From the NCBI RefSeq assembly GCF_024679095.1, contig NC_066531.1, positions 10,512,234 through 10,576,233 on the forward strand: 64,000 bases of DNA. Direction: 5' to 3'. This document shows positions 32,545 through 41,989 of this stretch, in pieces. This DNA comes from Eriocheir sinensis. Taxonomy: Eukaryota; Arthropoda; Malacostraca; Decapoda; Varunidae. A model generated the notes under the pieces. It was not told the DNA's origin, did no database searches, and was given only the letters and a program-made list of their open reading frames with translations. Position numbers and translations under genes: made by a program. Position 1 is the stretch's first letter. Each line of letters opens with the position of its first letter.

Positions 32545-33350
32545 CTTCACCCTCCGTTTTTTTTACCTTGCTGCCGAGGAGTAAAAAAAAAAAAAGTTAA
32601 ATTTCTTCCTATTCCATCTCCCTCGACGGGGGAAGTCCTAACGCAACGCAGGGGGCGTCGTCCACAGACGGAGAGACAGGAACAGGAAGCAGTGCTCCAC
32701 TGGACGCTCTCCTTGACCCGGTCCAGGGAATGGGTCCTAAGGAAAGCCAGAGAGGTCGCTACCCCTCGGACATCGTGAGCGCGCGGGTCATGTCCCGGAT
32801 CTCCTTCCTCTATGACGGTCCTTAGGAGGCCTGCAATCCTCCTGATTGACAGAGGGAGGGCTGAAGCGGGATCACAGAAAAGGTGATGTTGTTCGTGCGC
32901 CGTAGAATCTGTTATGTAGTTCCTTAAGGCTGACACGGGGCAAAGTGGGTGAGGCTCACTTTGCAGGCACCAGACTGGTATGACCACTGGTTGGAGACAG
33001 TGGTCGAGGCGCTCATTCTTGGCTAGCGATTTTGGGGAGGAAGCTAAGGACACTACAGGTCCATCTGTCGTGAAGGTAGTGTACCTGGGAAAACGCGTGA
33101 GAGTCCTGAGCTGCGAGGACCTGAACCTAGAGGCGAGGGCGACGAGGAACAGGGTGTGTATTAGGAAATCCATTTATGAAGGTCTGTCCTGGTATCTAGT
33201 GGAAGATAGAGACATTATAACCTTTTCTAGGGACCAAAAACGGATGTCTCTTCTAAGGGGATGATCATGGTGAAAGAGGCCACGCTTAAGGAGTTGAACT
33301 GAGCGGGGTCTAGGACAATTCCCCAGCCATATTTAAGAGGGTCAGCAAGG
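32545..33350 (-). pseudogene. DIRS-like tyrosine recombinase fragment
   Basis: The minus strand encodes LADPLKYGWGIVLDPAQFNS near 33330. After a stop it reads HTLFLVALASRFRSSQL (box I Arg region), then LCPVSALRNYITDST, LFCDPASALPLS and PRAHDVRGVATSLAFLRTH, where H and R of the H-x-x-R box are intact. Downstream, VQWSTASCSCLSVCG occupies the place where the catalytic Tyr is expected, but no Tyr is present. Tyrosine recombinases of this type are carried by DIRS-like retroelements and integrate by strand exchange without target duplication. Neither the reverse transcriptase nor the split repeats of a DIRS element are visible, so this is a fragment. Assignment to DIRS rather than another recombinase-bearing family is from motif memory. 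Confidence 0.65.
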
Positions 33351-33375
33351 GCGGCAAGGTGAGTTGCAATTGTTT

Positions 33376-33996
33376 ATGGCGCCCTCTTTTTCGTGTGGGA
33401 AAGAACAGAAACTCCAAGACAGTGGCCTCGGTGATTCTGTCGAGTTACCTCCAGGTTCTGATGGGGCTTCTCCGGCCTCGTCCCAGGTGATGCATGCTGA
33501 TGTAGATGCACCTCACATTGCTTCGCCGAAGTCCGCCAGAGGTATGAAGAAGCGACATCGCGATTCTTCAGATTCAGTTGAATCTGTTCTGCCAACTAAG
33601 ATTACTGTAGGTATACATGATTCTGGGGTCTCTCAGGATAGGCCTATGGAGGAAGATGCGGAGGCTCATATTGAGCCTGCTGAGACCCCCTCTGTTCCAG
33701 TTCCTGTTGCTTCTAGTGGTTTTCCTGATCGGGATATGGAAACTGAGGAATCCCTTGGAGATAGTGTGGGGAATCCTACCCGCGAGCACGTAGCTTCGGG
33801 GAGTGGTGTGCGGTCTGGCTCTAGTAGTGCGGCGTCCGGAGGGGGCGCAGGTTCCTTTGTTGGGAGAAAGCTCGAGGTCCCTCGACCCGGCTCCTCTCGG
33901 GTCCCAGTCTCCTCTTCTCGTCGTATTACCGTACCGAATCAGGTGGGTAAAAGGCAGTCTCTTTCAGGGGCTCGCCTGGAGCGCACTCGAAAATAG
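33376..33996 (+). CDS. ORF1-like protein of the Jockey-like LINE (no zinc knuckle seen)
   Basis: An uninterrupted frame of 206 codons from ATG 33376 to TAG 33994-33996. The protein is acidic and low-complexity, with KKRHRDSSDSVESVLPTK near residue 58, then a Pro/Glu/Ser-rich stretch and a basic end GARLERTRK. I recognise no domain. Its position directly before ORF2 makes it ORF1 or its C-terminal part. Typical Jockey ORF1 proteins have CCHC knuckles, absent here, so the N-terminal portion could have been lost or this LINE has another ORF1 type. Confidence 0.5.
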   Translation: MAPSFSCGKEQKLQDSGLGDSVELPPGSDGASPASSQVMHADVDAPHIASPKSARGMKKRHRDSSDSVESVLPTKITVGIHDSGVSQDRPMEEDAEAHIEPAETPSVPVPVASSGFPDRDMETEESLGDSVGNPTREHVASGSGVRSGSSSAASGGGAGSFVGRKLEVPRPGSSRVPVSSSRRITVPNQVGKRQSLSGARLERTRK

Positions 33997-35054
33997 ACAT
34001 CTTCCTACTCCTCCAGTGGCATTGTATAGGCCTACGAGCCTCGTGGGAGGAACTCTGAGCATTGATATCTCGGTTTTCTCCTGCTTGCCTTTGTTTACAG
34101 GAGACAATGCTCGGAGACTACACTCACTCTAGTCCTCCTGGGTATCGGGCCGTTTACATTACCCCTAATCCTGGACAGGGCCACCATGGTGGCACCGCCA
34201 TATTCGTTCGCTGTGATATCCCTTCGGTCCCATCACAGCTTCACTCATCGTTGCAGTCTGTTGCTGTTAAGGTTTATTTGGGCAAATTTTATACATTATG
34301 TAGCCTTTATCTCCTTCCTGGTGTTCCCGTTGACAGACACGATCTTGACGACCTGGTGCAGGAACTTTCCTCGCCTTTACTTTTATTAGGGGATTTTAAC
34401 GGTCGCCATCCGTTGTGGGATGATGGTGCTACCAACCCACGCGGACTTTTAGTTGCTTCTTTTATTGAGGATCAGGGATTAGAAATTTTAAACTCTGGGG
34501 AGGTGACACATTTTCATAGCCAGACTGGTACTTTTACCTCTTTAGATCTTTCACTTTGCACTTCTAATTCTCTTCCTGATTTTCGTTGGCGGGTCTTACC
34601 GGACTTGTATGGCAGTGACCACTTTCCAATTTTATTGGAACGCATTGATTCAGTACCACAGTCACGCCTTTCTCGCTGGCGTCTAGATAAAGCAGACTGG
34701 CATCGATTTACGGAACTTAGCTCCTCTCTTCGTCCGTTGGCTGACTTTGGAACTTCTGACGAGGTTACATCCTATTTCACTGATGCCCTACATTCTGCAG
34801 CCCTTCAATCCGTCCCCAGGGCGTCTGGCCAGTTCCCTAAACGTCCTGTTCCCTGGTGGAACGCCGCTTGCACTACTGCTGTGCTAGAGAAGCGTGCTGC
34901 ATTCTCTCGACTTCGTCGTCACCGTGGGGACCCCCAGTGTTTGGATGCTTTTCGGCGAGCGCGTGCTCGAGCACGACGCACTTTCAAGGAGGCTCAACGA
35001 ATTTCTTGGAAGGCTTATCTCTCTTCCATCACTACCAGAACTACACTCACATAA
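33997..35054 (+). pseudogene. Jockey-like ORF2 endonuclease domain
   Basis: The frame begins right after the ORF1 stop (LLLQWHCIGLRASWEEL, then an in-frame TGA near 34050) and is open from 34053 to 35054. Landmarks are LISRFSPACLCLQETML (catalytic Glu), GGTAIFVRCDIP, LCSLYLLPGVPVD, LLLGDFNGRHPLWDDG (catalytic Asp and Asn) and LYGSDHFPILLE (Ser-Asp-His). A linker follows with RWRLDKADWHRF and VPWWNAACTTAV. All catalytic residues of an APE-type endonuclease are kept. Apart from the single TGA the domain is intact. Confidence 0.85.
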
Positions 35055-36548
35055 GTCTTTAACAGAGTTCGTAAGATCTCTGGGAAGTTTTCCCCCCCTC
35101 CCCCTCCAGTGTTATCGCATGCAGGGGAAACGGTGGCGGACCCTAAGACTGTTGCTGACCTATTCGCCAAGCACTTTGCCAGTGTCTCTAGGAAAGATCC
35201 TACTGCACCAGGGGCTCGTCATCGCCGGGATTTGGAATCACTCGGCGTTAACTTCGCTTCTACCGGAGGGGAATCTTATAATATCCCATTTTCTCTCTCC
35301 GAGTTGAAGACGGCTTTATCCCAGTGTCATGATTCCTCGCCAGGTCCAGACGACATCCCTTATGCTTTCTTACGCCACATGTCTGACTGTGGTTTTACAT
35401 TTTTATTGGATCTTTACAATTTCATTTAGCGTACCGGTGATTTTCCATCTCTGTGGAGTGTGGCTGTAATTCTCCCCATTCTGGAGCCTGGGAAAGATCA
35501 TCTCCAAGCAACTAACTATCGTCCTATTTCTTTAACATCCTGCACTTGTAAAGTGATGGAGAAGATGGTGAATGTCAGGCTTATGTGTGTTTCGTGGAAG
35601 TATCACGAAATTGGTGAATTGTGCATCATTGCTAGTAACTTTTTTTTTATATGAATATTACTGTTTACGTTGCGCACCTCGTGTTTTGTTTGTTTTCCAC
35701 CTTACCCCGGCGCCAGCAGCCGCCACGTAGGACAGTTGTCTGTGGTGGCTGCTCCCGCTAGGATGTGGGCGTGATGTAGTAGCCGTGTGACCTGGCCCTG
35801 CCGGTTCCCTGCTGTTCCTTGCTGTGGGTGATCTGCTGCGTCTGTGTTTGTGCTAACACTTTGGGCCAGGCGTTGTGGTTTACGGGGAAGCTGACTGCCA
35901 TACCTTCATGATGTGCCCAGGGCTGTGGGCTATTTACTGCTGGTTGGTCAATATTGTAAGTAAATGTGCTTGTTTTAGGTTAGGTAATTTATGTGAACTT
36001 ACTAGTTGATGACATAATATTTAGGAGTATGTGAGCTTGGATACAATGAGATTTGTAAGACATGTGGTGTTATGTTTTGTGATGTTTGGGGTAATTAGGT
36101 GATTGTTCTCAGGTTGGATTGACTTAATAAAGTTGAATGCAACGCTCGACCCTATCTACCCAGCGGTTTGACGAAACAATGTGGTACTTGGAGAGCCGGA
36201 ATTTATTGACCCCGGTGCAATATGGTTTCCGAAAGATGCGCTCCACTTCCGATGCTCTTTTATCCTTGGAGTCCTCAGTTTGTGAGGCGTTTGCCAATAA
36301 GCACCACCAGGTGACCGTGTTTTTTTGATCTGGAGAAGGCCTATGACACCGCTTGGTGCCATGGAATTTTACTTAACCTGTTTGAGTTTGGTCTTCGTGG
36401 CCGTCTCCCTGTTTTTATTAAGGAATTTTTATATCATCGTCTTTTACGGGTTAGAGTGGGGAGTACTCTTTCCGAGGTTAGTCCACTTGAGGATGGTGTA
36501 CCACAGGGAAGTATTCTCAGTGTTACGCTATTTGCCTTTTTTTAGTTT
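35055..36548 (+). pseudogene. Jockey-like ORF2 reverse transcriptase, split by a solo LTR
   Basis: After a frame change at about 35090 the reverse transcriptase begins: FSLSELKTALSQCHDSSPGP, DDIPYAFLRHM, a TAG at 35427-35429, then WSVAVILPILEPGKD and NYRPISLTSCTCKVMEKMVN. It breaks off at the solo LTR (35588). After 36179 the same frame resumes with WYLESRNLLTPVQYGFRK. A one-base shift in the T run near 36322 leads to DLEKAYDTAW (motif A) and GVPQGSILSVTLFAFF. The sequence ends there, before the catalytic box. Function: target-primed reverse transcription; dead here. Confidence 0.85.
35588..36178. mobile_element. Solo LTR with 5-bp target duplication
   Basis: Starts TGTTTCGTGG and ends GACGAAACA, giving a perfect 7-bp terminal inverted repeat with TG...CA. 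It is flanked on both sides by ATGTG (35583-35587 and 36179-36183). Removing the LTR and one ATGTG rejoins the reverse transcriptase frame of the host LINE. An AATAAA at 36126-36131 lies about 50 bases before the end and may be the LTR polyadenylation signal. No internal region remains, so it arose by recombination between two LTRs. The family is unknown; the 5-bp duplication fits Ty3/Gypsy or BEL. Confidence 0.9.
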
Positions 36549-36806
36549 TTAACTCATTGAATGCGGCGCCATATGACCCTGGCTGTTGCGGCGCCTAATT
36601 TAAATCAATCAATCAATCAATCCACTGCATGAATATTGCACACATGTGTCTTGTATTAACTGAAAATCACACAGTATGCGCTAACCACTCTTGCAGGAAG
36701 GCTGTTAGAGTTGCGGACGACTCAATTCGAGCAAGGAGGGAGGGAGGGAGGGGGCGGGAGAGCAATTAATTATCTTCTTTAATCTTTGTTCCATATCACA
36801 TAATAG
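36549..36806 (-). repeat. Short repeats and second LINE C-terminal fragment
   Basis: Contains AATC tetranucleotide repeats (36600-36620). At 36690-36800 it holds a diverged copy of the LINE 3' sequence also found at 38040-38165 (shared GAGGCTGTT, GCGGACGACTC and TTAATCTTTGTT). Confidence 0.6.
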
Positions 36807-37905
36807 AAGGGTGTCGATCCAGTGCAGATGTAGCTAACAGATGTGGAGTAAAGGACCTGCATGGAAACAGTGCTCAGAAGGGAAAGACTCCGATGGTTTA
36901 GACATGTAAAGAGAGCAGGGGAGGACACAGTGCTGGGAGTTGTGGAGAGAATGGTAAGATAGGGTGTCCGGTGCAGATGTAGCTTACAGATGTGGAGAAG
37001 AGGACCTGGAAACAGTTTTTTTTCCTTTTTTACATGTGACCTAAAGCGCCGGTAGGATTTTTTTTTTTAATAGGGTCCTGATGGTGGGCCCGAGCCCGTT
37101 ATGACGCAGACTAATGTTTATTGTGGGGCAATTATTATTGGCTCATGCTGCATCCCGGAGATCATTCTTGATTTCACTTGCATAGCTTCTTCTAGAGTCC
37201 GGGTTGGTGGATAGTCTTCAGGACAGCATGTGGGTAGTCTTAGGCCCCTCGGCGGTGACTGAAAAGTCCTAGGTGGTTAGCGGCGGATTCGAACCCTCAT
37301 CATCATCAACGCTGCGAAGGTGGGGCCGGCACGCTAACCACTCCGCCACCACCTCAGAAGGGAAAGACTCCGATGGTTTGGACATGTTAAGAGGGCAGGG
37401 GAGGATACAGTGCTGGGAGGTTTGGAGAGATTGGCAAGACAGGGTACCTAGTTCAGATGTAACTAATAGATGTGGAGTAGAGGACCTGGAAACAGTGATC
37501 AGAAGGGAAATACTCCGATGGTTTGGACATGTGAAGGGAGCAGGGGAGGATACAGTGCTGGTAGTTGTGGAGAGATTGGCAAGACAGGGTGTCCAGTGCA
37601 GCTAGATGTGGCTAACAGATGTGGAGTAGAGAACCTGGAAACAGTGCTCAGAAGGGAGACTCCTATAGTTTGGACATGTGAAGAGCAGGGGAGGATACAG
37701 TGCTGGGAGTTTTGGTAAGATTGAAAGTAAAAGGAAGGAGACCAGTTGGTAGACCTAGGAAAACGTGGAGAAGGTGTATACAGGAAGACTTGGCAGTGAT
37801 GGGATTGGATGAGCATCAGGCAGAAGACAGAGCAGAATAGAGGAGACCCATAAAGCGTCCAACCTCTCAGGAAGAGTGAAAACGGACGTTAAACGAAATT
37901 ATGAT
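36807..37905 (+). pseudogene. LINE 3' coding end with about four tandem ~147-bp units, split by a SINE
   Basis: The C-terminal coding sequence of a LINE reverse transcriptase ORF (motif RREILRWFGHVKGAGEDTVL) is repeated about four times, at 36822, 36971, 37451 and 37595. The spacing is 144-149 bp, close to 49 codons. The last unit runs into VGRPRKTWRRCIQEDLAVMG and WRRPIKRPTSQEE, the true C-terminus, followed by a (GATGAT)n end. The second unit is split by a SINE (37021-37352). The extra units are tandem duplications within a coding region. Frames vary by small indels, so it is not translated as one protein now. Confidence 0.8.
37021..37352 (-). repeat. tRNA-derived SINE, family 2, copy b
   Basis: On the minus strand: head GGTGGCGGAGTGGTTAGCG (A box) and GGGTTCGAATCC (B box), followed by the family 2 body (ACTACCCACATGCTGTCC, CAACCCGGACTCTAGA, GCAGCATGAGCCAAT) and an A-rich tail. 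Inserted inside a tandem unit of the LINE 3' end: both flanks continue the unit. Confidence 0.85.
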
Positions 37906-37984
37906 GATGATGATGATATCTAATAATAGAAGAAGAAAAGAAAAGAACTGAGAACATTAAGTGACCTTGGATACGTTCAGTTCA

Positions 37985-38170
37985 CTCCCGACGCAGTAAA
38001 GTGACTGTCAGTGGAAATGGAGTTGATCGTTTCCGCACTGACTACTTCTGCGGGGAGGCTGTTCCAGTGGCGGACGACTCTGTTCGAGGAAGGAAGTATG
38101 GAGGAGGGAGGGATGGGATGAGAGTTTTTATTCTTTTCGTTAATCTTTGTTCTCTCGTTCCATCTCATCC
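37985..38170 (-). pseudogene. LINE reverse transcriptase ORF, C-terminal fragment
   Basis: The minus strand reads SNRVVRHWNSLPAEVVSAET, the typical end of CR1/Jockey-type LINE ORF2 proteins (R-V-V-x-x-W-N-x-L-P). The fragment is about 60 residues and the remainder is missing. Confidence 0.7.
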
Positions 38171-38291
38171 TTCCACATGCTCACTGCCACATATACTTCA
38201 CTGCTCTGTTACTTAACTTTACTTTCAGATCATTTCACTTTACTTTCAGATTAAATAAGTTAACTTCCTCTGCATTGCGCCACGTAGGGCT

Positions 38292-38745
38292 ACAGCAGAC
38301 GCTTTTAAAATTAGGAACAGCAGACGCTTTTAAAATTAGGAACAGCAGACGCTTTTAAAATTAGGAACAGCAGACACATTATAAATTAGGAACAGCAGAC
38401 GCATTATACATTATGAACAGCAGACACATTATACATTATGAACAGCAGACACATTATACATTATGAACAGCAGACACATTATACATTAGGAACAGCAGAA
38501 ACATTACAAATTAGGAACAGCAGACACATTATAAATTAGGAACAGCAGACACATTATAAATTAGGAACAGCAGACACATTATAAATTAGGAACAGCAGAC
38601 ACATTATAAATTAGGAACAGCAGACACATTATAAATTAGGAACAGCAGACACATTATAAATTAGGAACAGCAGACACATTATAAATTAGGAACAGCTGAC
38701 GCATTATAAATTAGGAACAGCTGACGCATTAAAAATTAGGATGAG
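38292..38745. repeat. 25-bp minisatellite, about 18 copies
   Basis: Unit GAACAGCAGACACATTATAA plus ATTAG. The array has zones: three copies with GCTTTTAAAATTAG at the left, about four with ACATTATG in the middle, about eight homogeneous copies, and two with CAGCTGACGC at the right end. The repeats are contiguous with no unique spacers, so this is not a CRISPR. Confidence 0.95.
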
Positions 38746-38983
38746 TAATCACTTAAATTAACTTGAGAAACAAACAAAGATTAACATGATTCTGAGGGGA
38801 AGTAGGCACCCGTTTATTATATATATACATGTCTGTACATCATCAAGACCCCAAGACCCAGACCAAGCATTCCTAAACGTATACTATAGTCGCAGCACAT
38901 GAGTCTGAGGTCTTCGTTATCGTGTTCTGGCAACTTGCCATTACACATGCACACACACATACAGCTACATAATCAGTGACCTA

Positions 38984-39425
38984 ATTTTTTTTTTACAACA
39001 GAGGAGTGGCCGAAAGATAGAGAAGAGCTGTGTGGGTGGAGCCCCCCACACACGTGCGATGCATACTCCATACGAGGGCGGACAAGGCCCTTGTATATGG
39101 ATAGCAGCGGTGCGGGGCAGAAGAACTGGAGGAGACGATACAGAACGCCCAACCTCGAGGAAGCTGATTTAGTGAGAGAAGAGATGAGAAGTTTCCAGTT
39201 AAGATTTTGAGTTAAGGATAGACCGAGGATATTTAGTTCTGAAGAATTATAAGGTGACACCTGAGTGTAGTTGAAGAATAGGGGATAGGTGTTTGGAAGA
39301 TTGTGTCGAGTTGAAAGGTGGATAAATTGGGTTTTTGAGGCATTGAAGGACACAAAAACCCAAAGGTTCCTTTTATCCCAATCGGAGATGATAGCAAGGT
39401 CTGAGGTTAAGGATTCTGCAGCCTC
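38984..39425 (-). mobile_element. LINE-A copy 6, internally deleted
   Basis: A minus-strand LINE-A fragment: SFNASKTQFIHLSTRHNLPN, LNILGLSLTQNLNWKLLIS, then LGVLYRLLQFF, GLVRPRMEYASHVCGG. It then jumps to the terminal FGHSS and T tract, so a large part of the C-terminal domain is deleted. Its reading frame around RHNLPNTYPLF is intact and gives the reference for the deletion in copy 1. Confidence 0.85.
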
Positions 39426-39678
39426 AGTCTTATAAACTAAAACAGATTTTTACGACAATTTCAATAATATGATTAATACAGACAAATGTGCCCTATGCGT
39501 AGACTATCATATAACATCGTAGACGCCATGACGCCAGGTTGCCAGAGCACGATAATTCACACCTCAGTCTCGGGTGCCGCGACGAAAGTCAAGGCTGTTA
39601 CACAGAGACAGCCTTGGCACAGCACCACTATAACTCCTCCTCCTCATCTCTCTCCTTTCCCTTCCCTCCTCTTCCTCC

Positions 39679-39759
39679 TCACTCAGGCTTAGTGATGCGG
39701 AAGACGAAGACGAGACCCTCCTTGCCACATAAATAGTTTGGGACGATGCGCCGCTCCAC
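39679..39759 (-). CDS. METTL27: METTL27-like methyltransferase, last coding exon
   Basis: A minus-strand exon after the acceptor CCTTCAG (plus 39760-39766) with 26 codons and TGA: VERRIVPNYLCGKEGLVFVF then RITKPE. It joins the exon 39972-40084 in phase 0. The sequence V-P-N-Y-x-x-G-K-x-G-L-V-F-V-F-R is the usual final beta hairpin of METTL27/WBSCR27-like proteins, small class I S-adenosylmethionine-dependent methyltransferases of unknown substrate. No AATAAA was seen shortly downstream. The rest of the gene lies at higher coordinates or outside the window. Confidence 0.7.
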   Translation of the reverse strand: MERRIVPNYLCGKEGLVFVFRITKPE

Positions 39760-39971
39760 CTGAAGGAATTATGACCATCATCATCATCAGCAGCCTCTTA
39801 TATATTTACCAACTTCCGACTTCAAATATGTCTCCTGGGGCTCAATAACTAGATTCATTTATATCTATCGTTAAAATAGTGAATTCCTGATGTTTCTTGG
39901 CAATAGTTAGGTGTCAAAAAACGGTATATACGATGCTCTGAGTACGATAATCTGGCAACGGTGCTCCCTAC

Positions 39972-40084
39972 CTTCTTCCACTTCCCGTCCGCCTCCAGCT
40001 GGTCCATGTAAGGCTCCAGCTTGTCCTTGTAGGAAGGCACGGTCTGTAGGAACTCATGGCGCATCACGATGATCACGAAGCCTC
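39972..40084 (-). CDS. METTL27: METTL27-like methyltransferase, penultimate coding exon
   Basis: A minus-strand exon with acceptor CCGGCACTCCAG after a strong pyrimidine tract and donor AAG/GTAGGG. It has two bases plus 37 codons: GFVIIVMRHEFLQTVPSYKD, then KLEPYMDQLEADGKWKK. The preceding exon must end in one base, giving the Gly-Gly of the usual K-P-G-G motif. The R-x-E-F/Y-L-x-T-V-x-x-Y-K-D-x-L-E-P-x-M-x-x-L-E-x-x-G-K-W pattern is that of METTL27-like methyltransferases. The SAM-binding exons are not visible in the window. Nearby transposons (LINE-A on one side, DUF4218-like element on the other) lie in its intron or flank. Confidence 0.75.
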
Positions 40085-40254
40085 CTGGAGTGCCGGAGAG
40101 GAGGAACTCAGTTAATCATTGGGGCATACGCTAGGGGGCGCGTCGTCTAGCCCACCCTAGGGAGACCGCCTCAAGGTTTACTCCAGGCAAATATGAAGTC
40201 TCTATGTAGGCTCTTTCCCATCCTAAACGGCGCCTAAGTCCGCCCGTTTGAAAG

Positions 40255-40389
40255 GCCTCTCGTAAAAGTTGCTGGGATTACCATGAACTGTTTTGCGATC
40301 CTATAGTAGGAGTAGGTAGGAAGAAACCTACCGAACGGGTGTGACCTATTCTCGGTGAGGATATATGGGAAGCGAGGAGGGTGCTGAAG
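40255..40389 (+). repeat. LINE-A-type 5' region fragment
   Basis: GGAGTAGGTAGGAAGAAACC, TACCGAACGGG and CGGTGAGGATATATGGGA match the 5' region of LINE-A copy 1 (12266-12350). No LINE-A ORF follows; instead the DUF4218-like ORF starts at about 40391. The segment before it (TTGCTGGGATTACCATGAAC) may belong to the same repeat. Confidence 0.6.
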
Positions 40390-40390
40390 C

Positions 40391-41090
40391 CACCTCATCA
40401 CACTATGAGCATTTAATAGGATTAAATATCGCTTGCAGTATCCTAGTAGATGAGAGTTTACTTCCTCACTATCTTGATCTTGCAGAGGCACTCCTAAAAT
40501 CTTTTGCCAATGGGTGTATTCACCTTTATGGGAGTGCCTTCATGGTATACAACGTTCACGCAATGTTGCACTTACCACTTGTGGCAAAAAGATTTGGAGC
40601 CCTTGACAATGTCAGTGCGTGGCCATTTGAAAGCTTTTTGGGCACACTCAAAAAACACGTAAAATCAGGTATTCGGCCCATCGTGTCTCTCAAGAGAGGG
40701 TGTCTCGAGCAGAACGCATGCCATGAGGGTAAGCACGATCTGATCGAGAATACATCTATTATATACACTACAAGACCTAACAACACCTACATAGACATGA
40801 ATAAAAAAGAGTGCTACGACATAACTGAGATATGTCCTGGCAGATATGTGAAAGTTGATAAGTATTTGGACCCACAGCCGTATTTTTCAAAGCCAGTGTC
40901 ATCAGACTTAATTGGCTGCTTTAAAGTAAAGCGTGGTCATAAAGCATACTTGACCTTATCTCTTAAGTATGCCAAAAGTTTGAGGCGTGGTATGAGAATT
41001 GATCTTGACTTACTTCCAGGCTTTCCAGATGATGAAGTATCTGTGATTATGGGCCTGTTTCATGAAAATACCGTCAAACACTCAGTTTAA
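40391..41090 (+). CDS. DUF4218-like protein, C-terminal part (animal CACTA/EnSpm-like transposon)
   Basis: An uninterrupted frame, entered without a start at the edge of a repeat fragment, runs about 233 codons to TAA 41088-41090. Landmarks are HYEHLIGLNIACSILVDE, FANGCIHLYGSAFMVYNVHA, then MLHLPLVAKRFGALDNVSAW and PFESFLGTLKKHVKSG. The NVH-x-x-x-H-L...G-x-L-x-x-x-S-A-x-x-F-E...L-x-x-L-K-K order is that of DUF4218 proteins linked to CACTA-type transposases. The N-terminal transposase part is missing. The DUF4806-like gene follows 300 bp downstream on the same strand, a pairing I regard as one element. Annotation rests on motif memory. Confidence 0.65.
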
Positions 41091-41394
41091 CCCTATTTCT
41101 CTAGTTAGTTAACATAAGAGACACACCAAACTGCCGTGACCAGTTACTGATTGAACATGTAGCTGTACCTTTATCTGACAAAACTCCTTATTGTTTCTTC
41201 GTTGCTAGTTTTCCGAGAATATTTACATGGGTTAAATGCCTCAGAAGTTTTCTTAATGATCAGTATGGCCATCAGTATAGCAAAAAGAAGTTGCTAGACA
41301 TAAGTAAGGTTCTCTTTTTTTTCTCTTGTTAATATCAGTGTGAAGTTGATGTTTCCAGATCCCAGTGAGATGACGTGAAGGGAATGACGAAAGG

Positions 41395-41493
41395 ATGTCA
41401 ACAAGTCGACCCAAAGGAATCCAGCAAAAAAGAAAGGTGGCTATGAAACGACTACATACTGATGACAACTTTGACAGAAACACATCAACCAAG
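41395..41493 (+). CDS. DUF4806-like gene, exon 1
   Basis: The ATG at 41395 is preceded by an in-frame TGA at 41371. It encodes 33 residues beginning MSTSRPKGIQQKRKVAMKRL, basic and probably a nuclear-localisation type tail. Donor AAG/GTTAGT, phase 0. The following exons join in frame: 41990-42177, 42696-43171 with 47612-47673 (split by a transposon), 47974-48219 and 49079-49687. Confidence 0.65.
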
Positions 41494-41569
41494 GTTAGTA
41501 TAAGGTGCAAAGTAATAGTATTTTTCTTAAAAACTCTGCAACTAGTGTGGTTTCTTTACCTATTACGCT

Positions 41570-41578
<9 letters not shown>

Positions 41579-41661
<83 letters not shown>
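41579..41661. repeat. (TA)n microsatellite
   Basis: About 41 TA units in intron 1 of the DUF4806-like gene. Confidence 0.95.
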
Positions 41662-41666
<5 letters not shown>

Positions 41667-41989
41667 TCGCTCACTGCTATATGTATGCGTCAAAGACGAA
41701 TTCTTTAGTTAATATAATTAATTTAGTATTATTTTGCTATTGAACATATACGTATATATAGCTACCAGTATCGCAGCAGCTGCAATCCCACAATAACTTA
41801 TATATGTGCTAGTGCATGATGTCCTGCTCTCCCACAGATATTCATGCAGCCCATCCGTCAAACTGTTCACTTTGCATAAATCCTTCTCCATTTACTTGAC
41901 CATGAATACAGTTAGCCATTATTTTATACTGCACTGCCTTTTTATGCACTTATTTATTCCATCAACAATGAATTTACATTACATTTCAG

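Larger units (their letters stand above)
33376..36548 (+). mobile_element. Jockey-like LINE, split by a solo LTR
   Basis: ORF1-like reading frame (33376-33996), ORF2 endonuclease (to 35054) and reverse transcriptase pieces (35088-36548), with a 591-bp solo LTR at 35588-36178. The 3' end is lost before the catalytic F/Y-A-D-D box. Confidence 0.85.

Noticed and set aside
33803..34132. 109-codon frame overlapping ORF1 and ORF2 of the Jockey-like LINE
   Set aside because: Shadow of the endonuclease and ORF1 frames in another phase.
35568..36147. Reading the insertion at 35.6 kb as a processed retrocopy with a ~15-bp duplication
   Set aside because: GAATGTCAGGC and GAATGCAACGC look alike, but the TG...CA ends, 7-bp inverted repeat and exact ATGTG duplication explain it better as a solo LTR.
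38292..38745. CRISPR-like array
   Set aside because: Units are contiguous without unique spacers, in a eukaryotic setting. It is a minisatellite.
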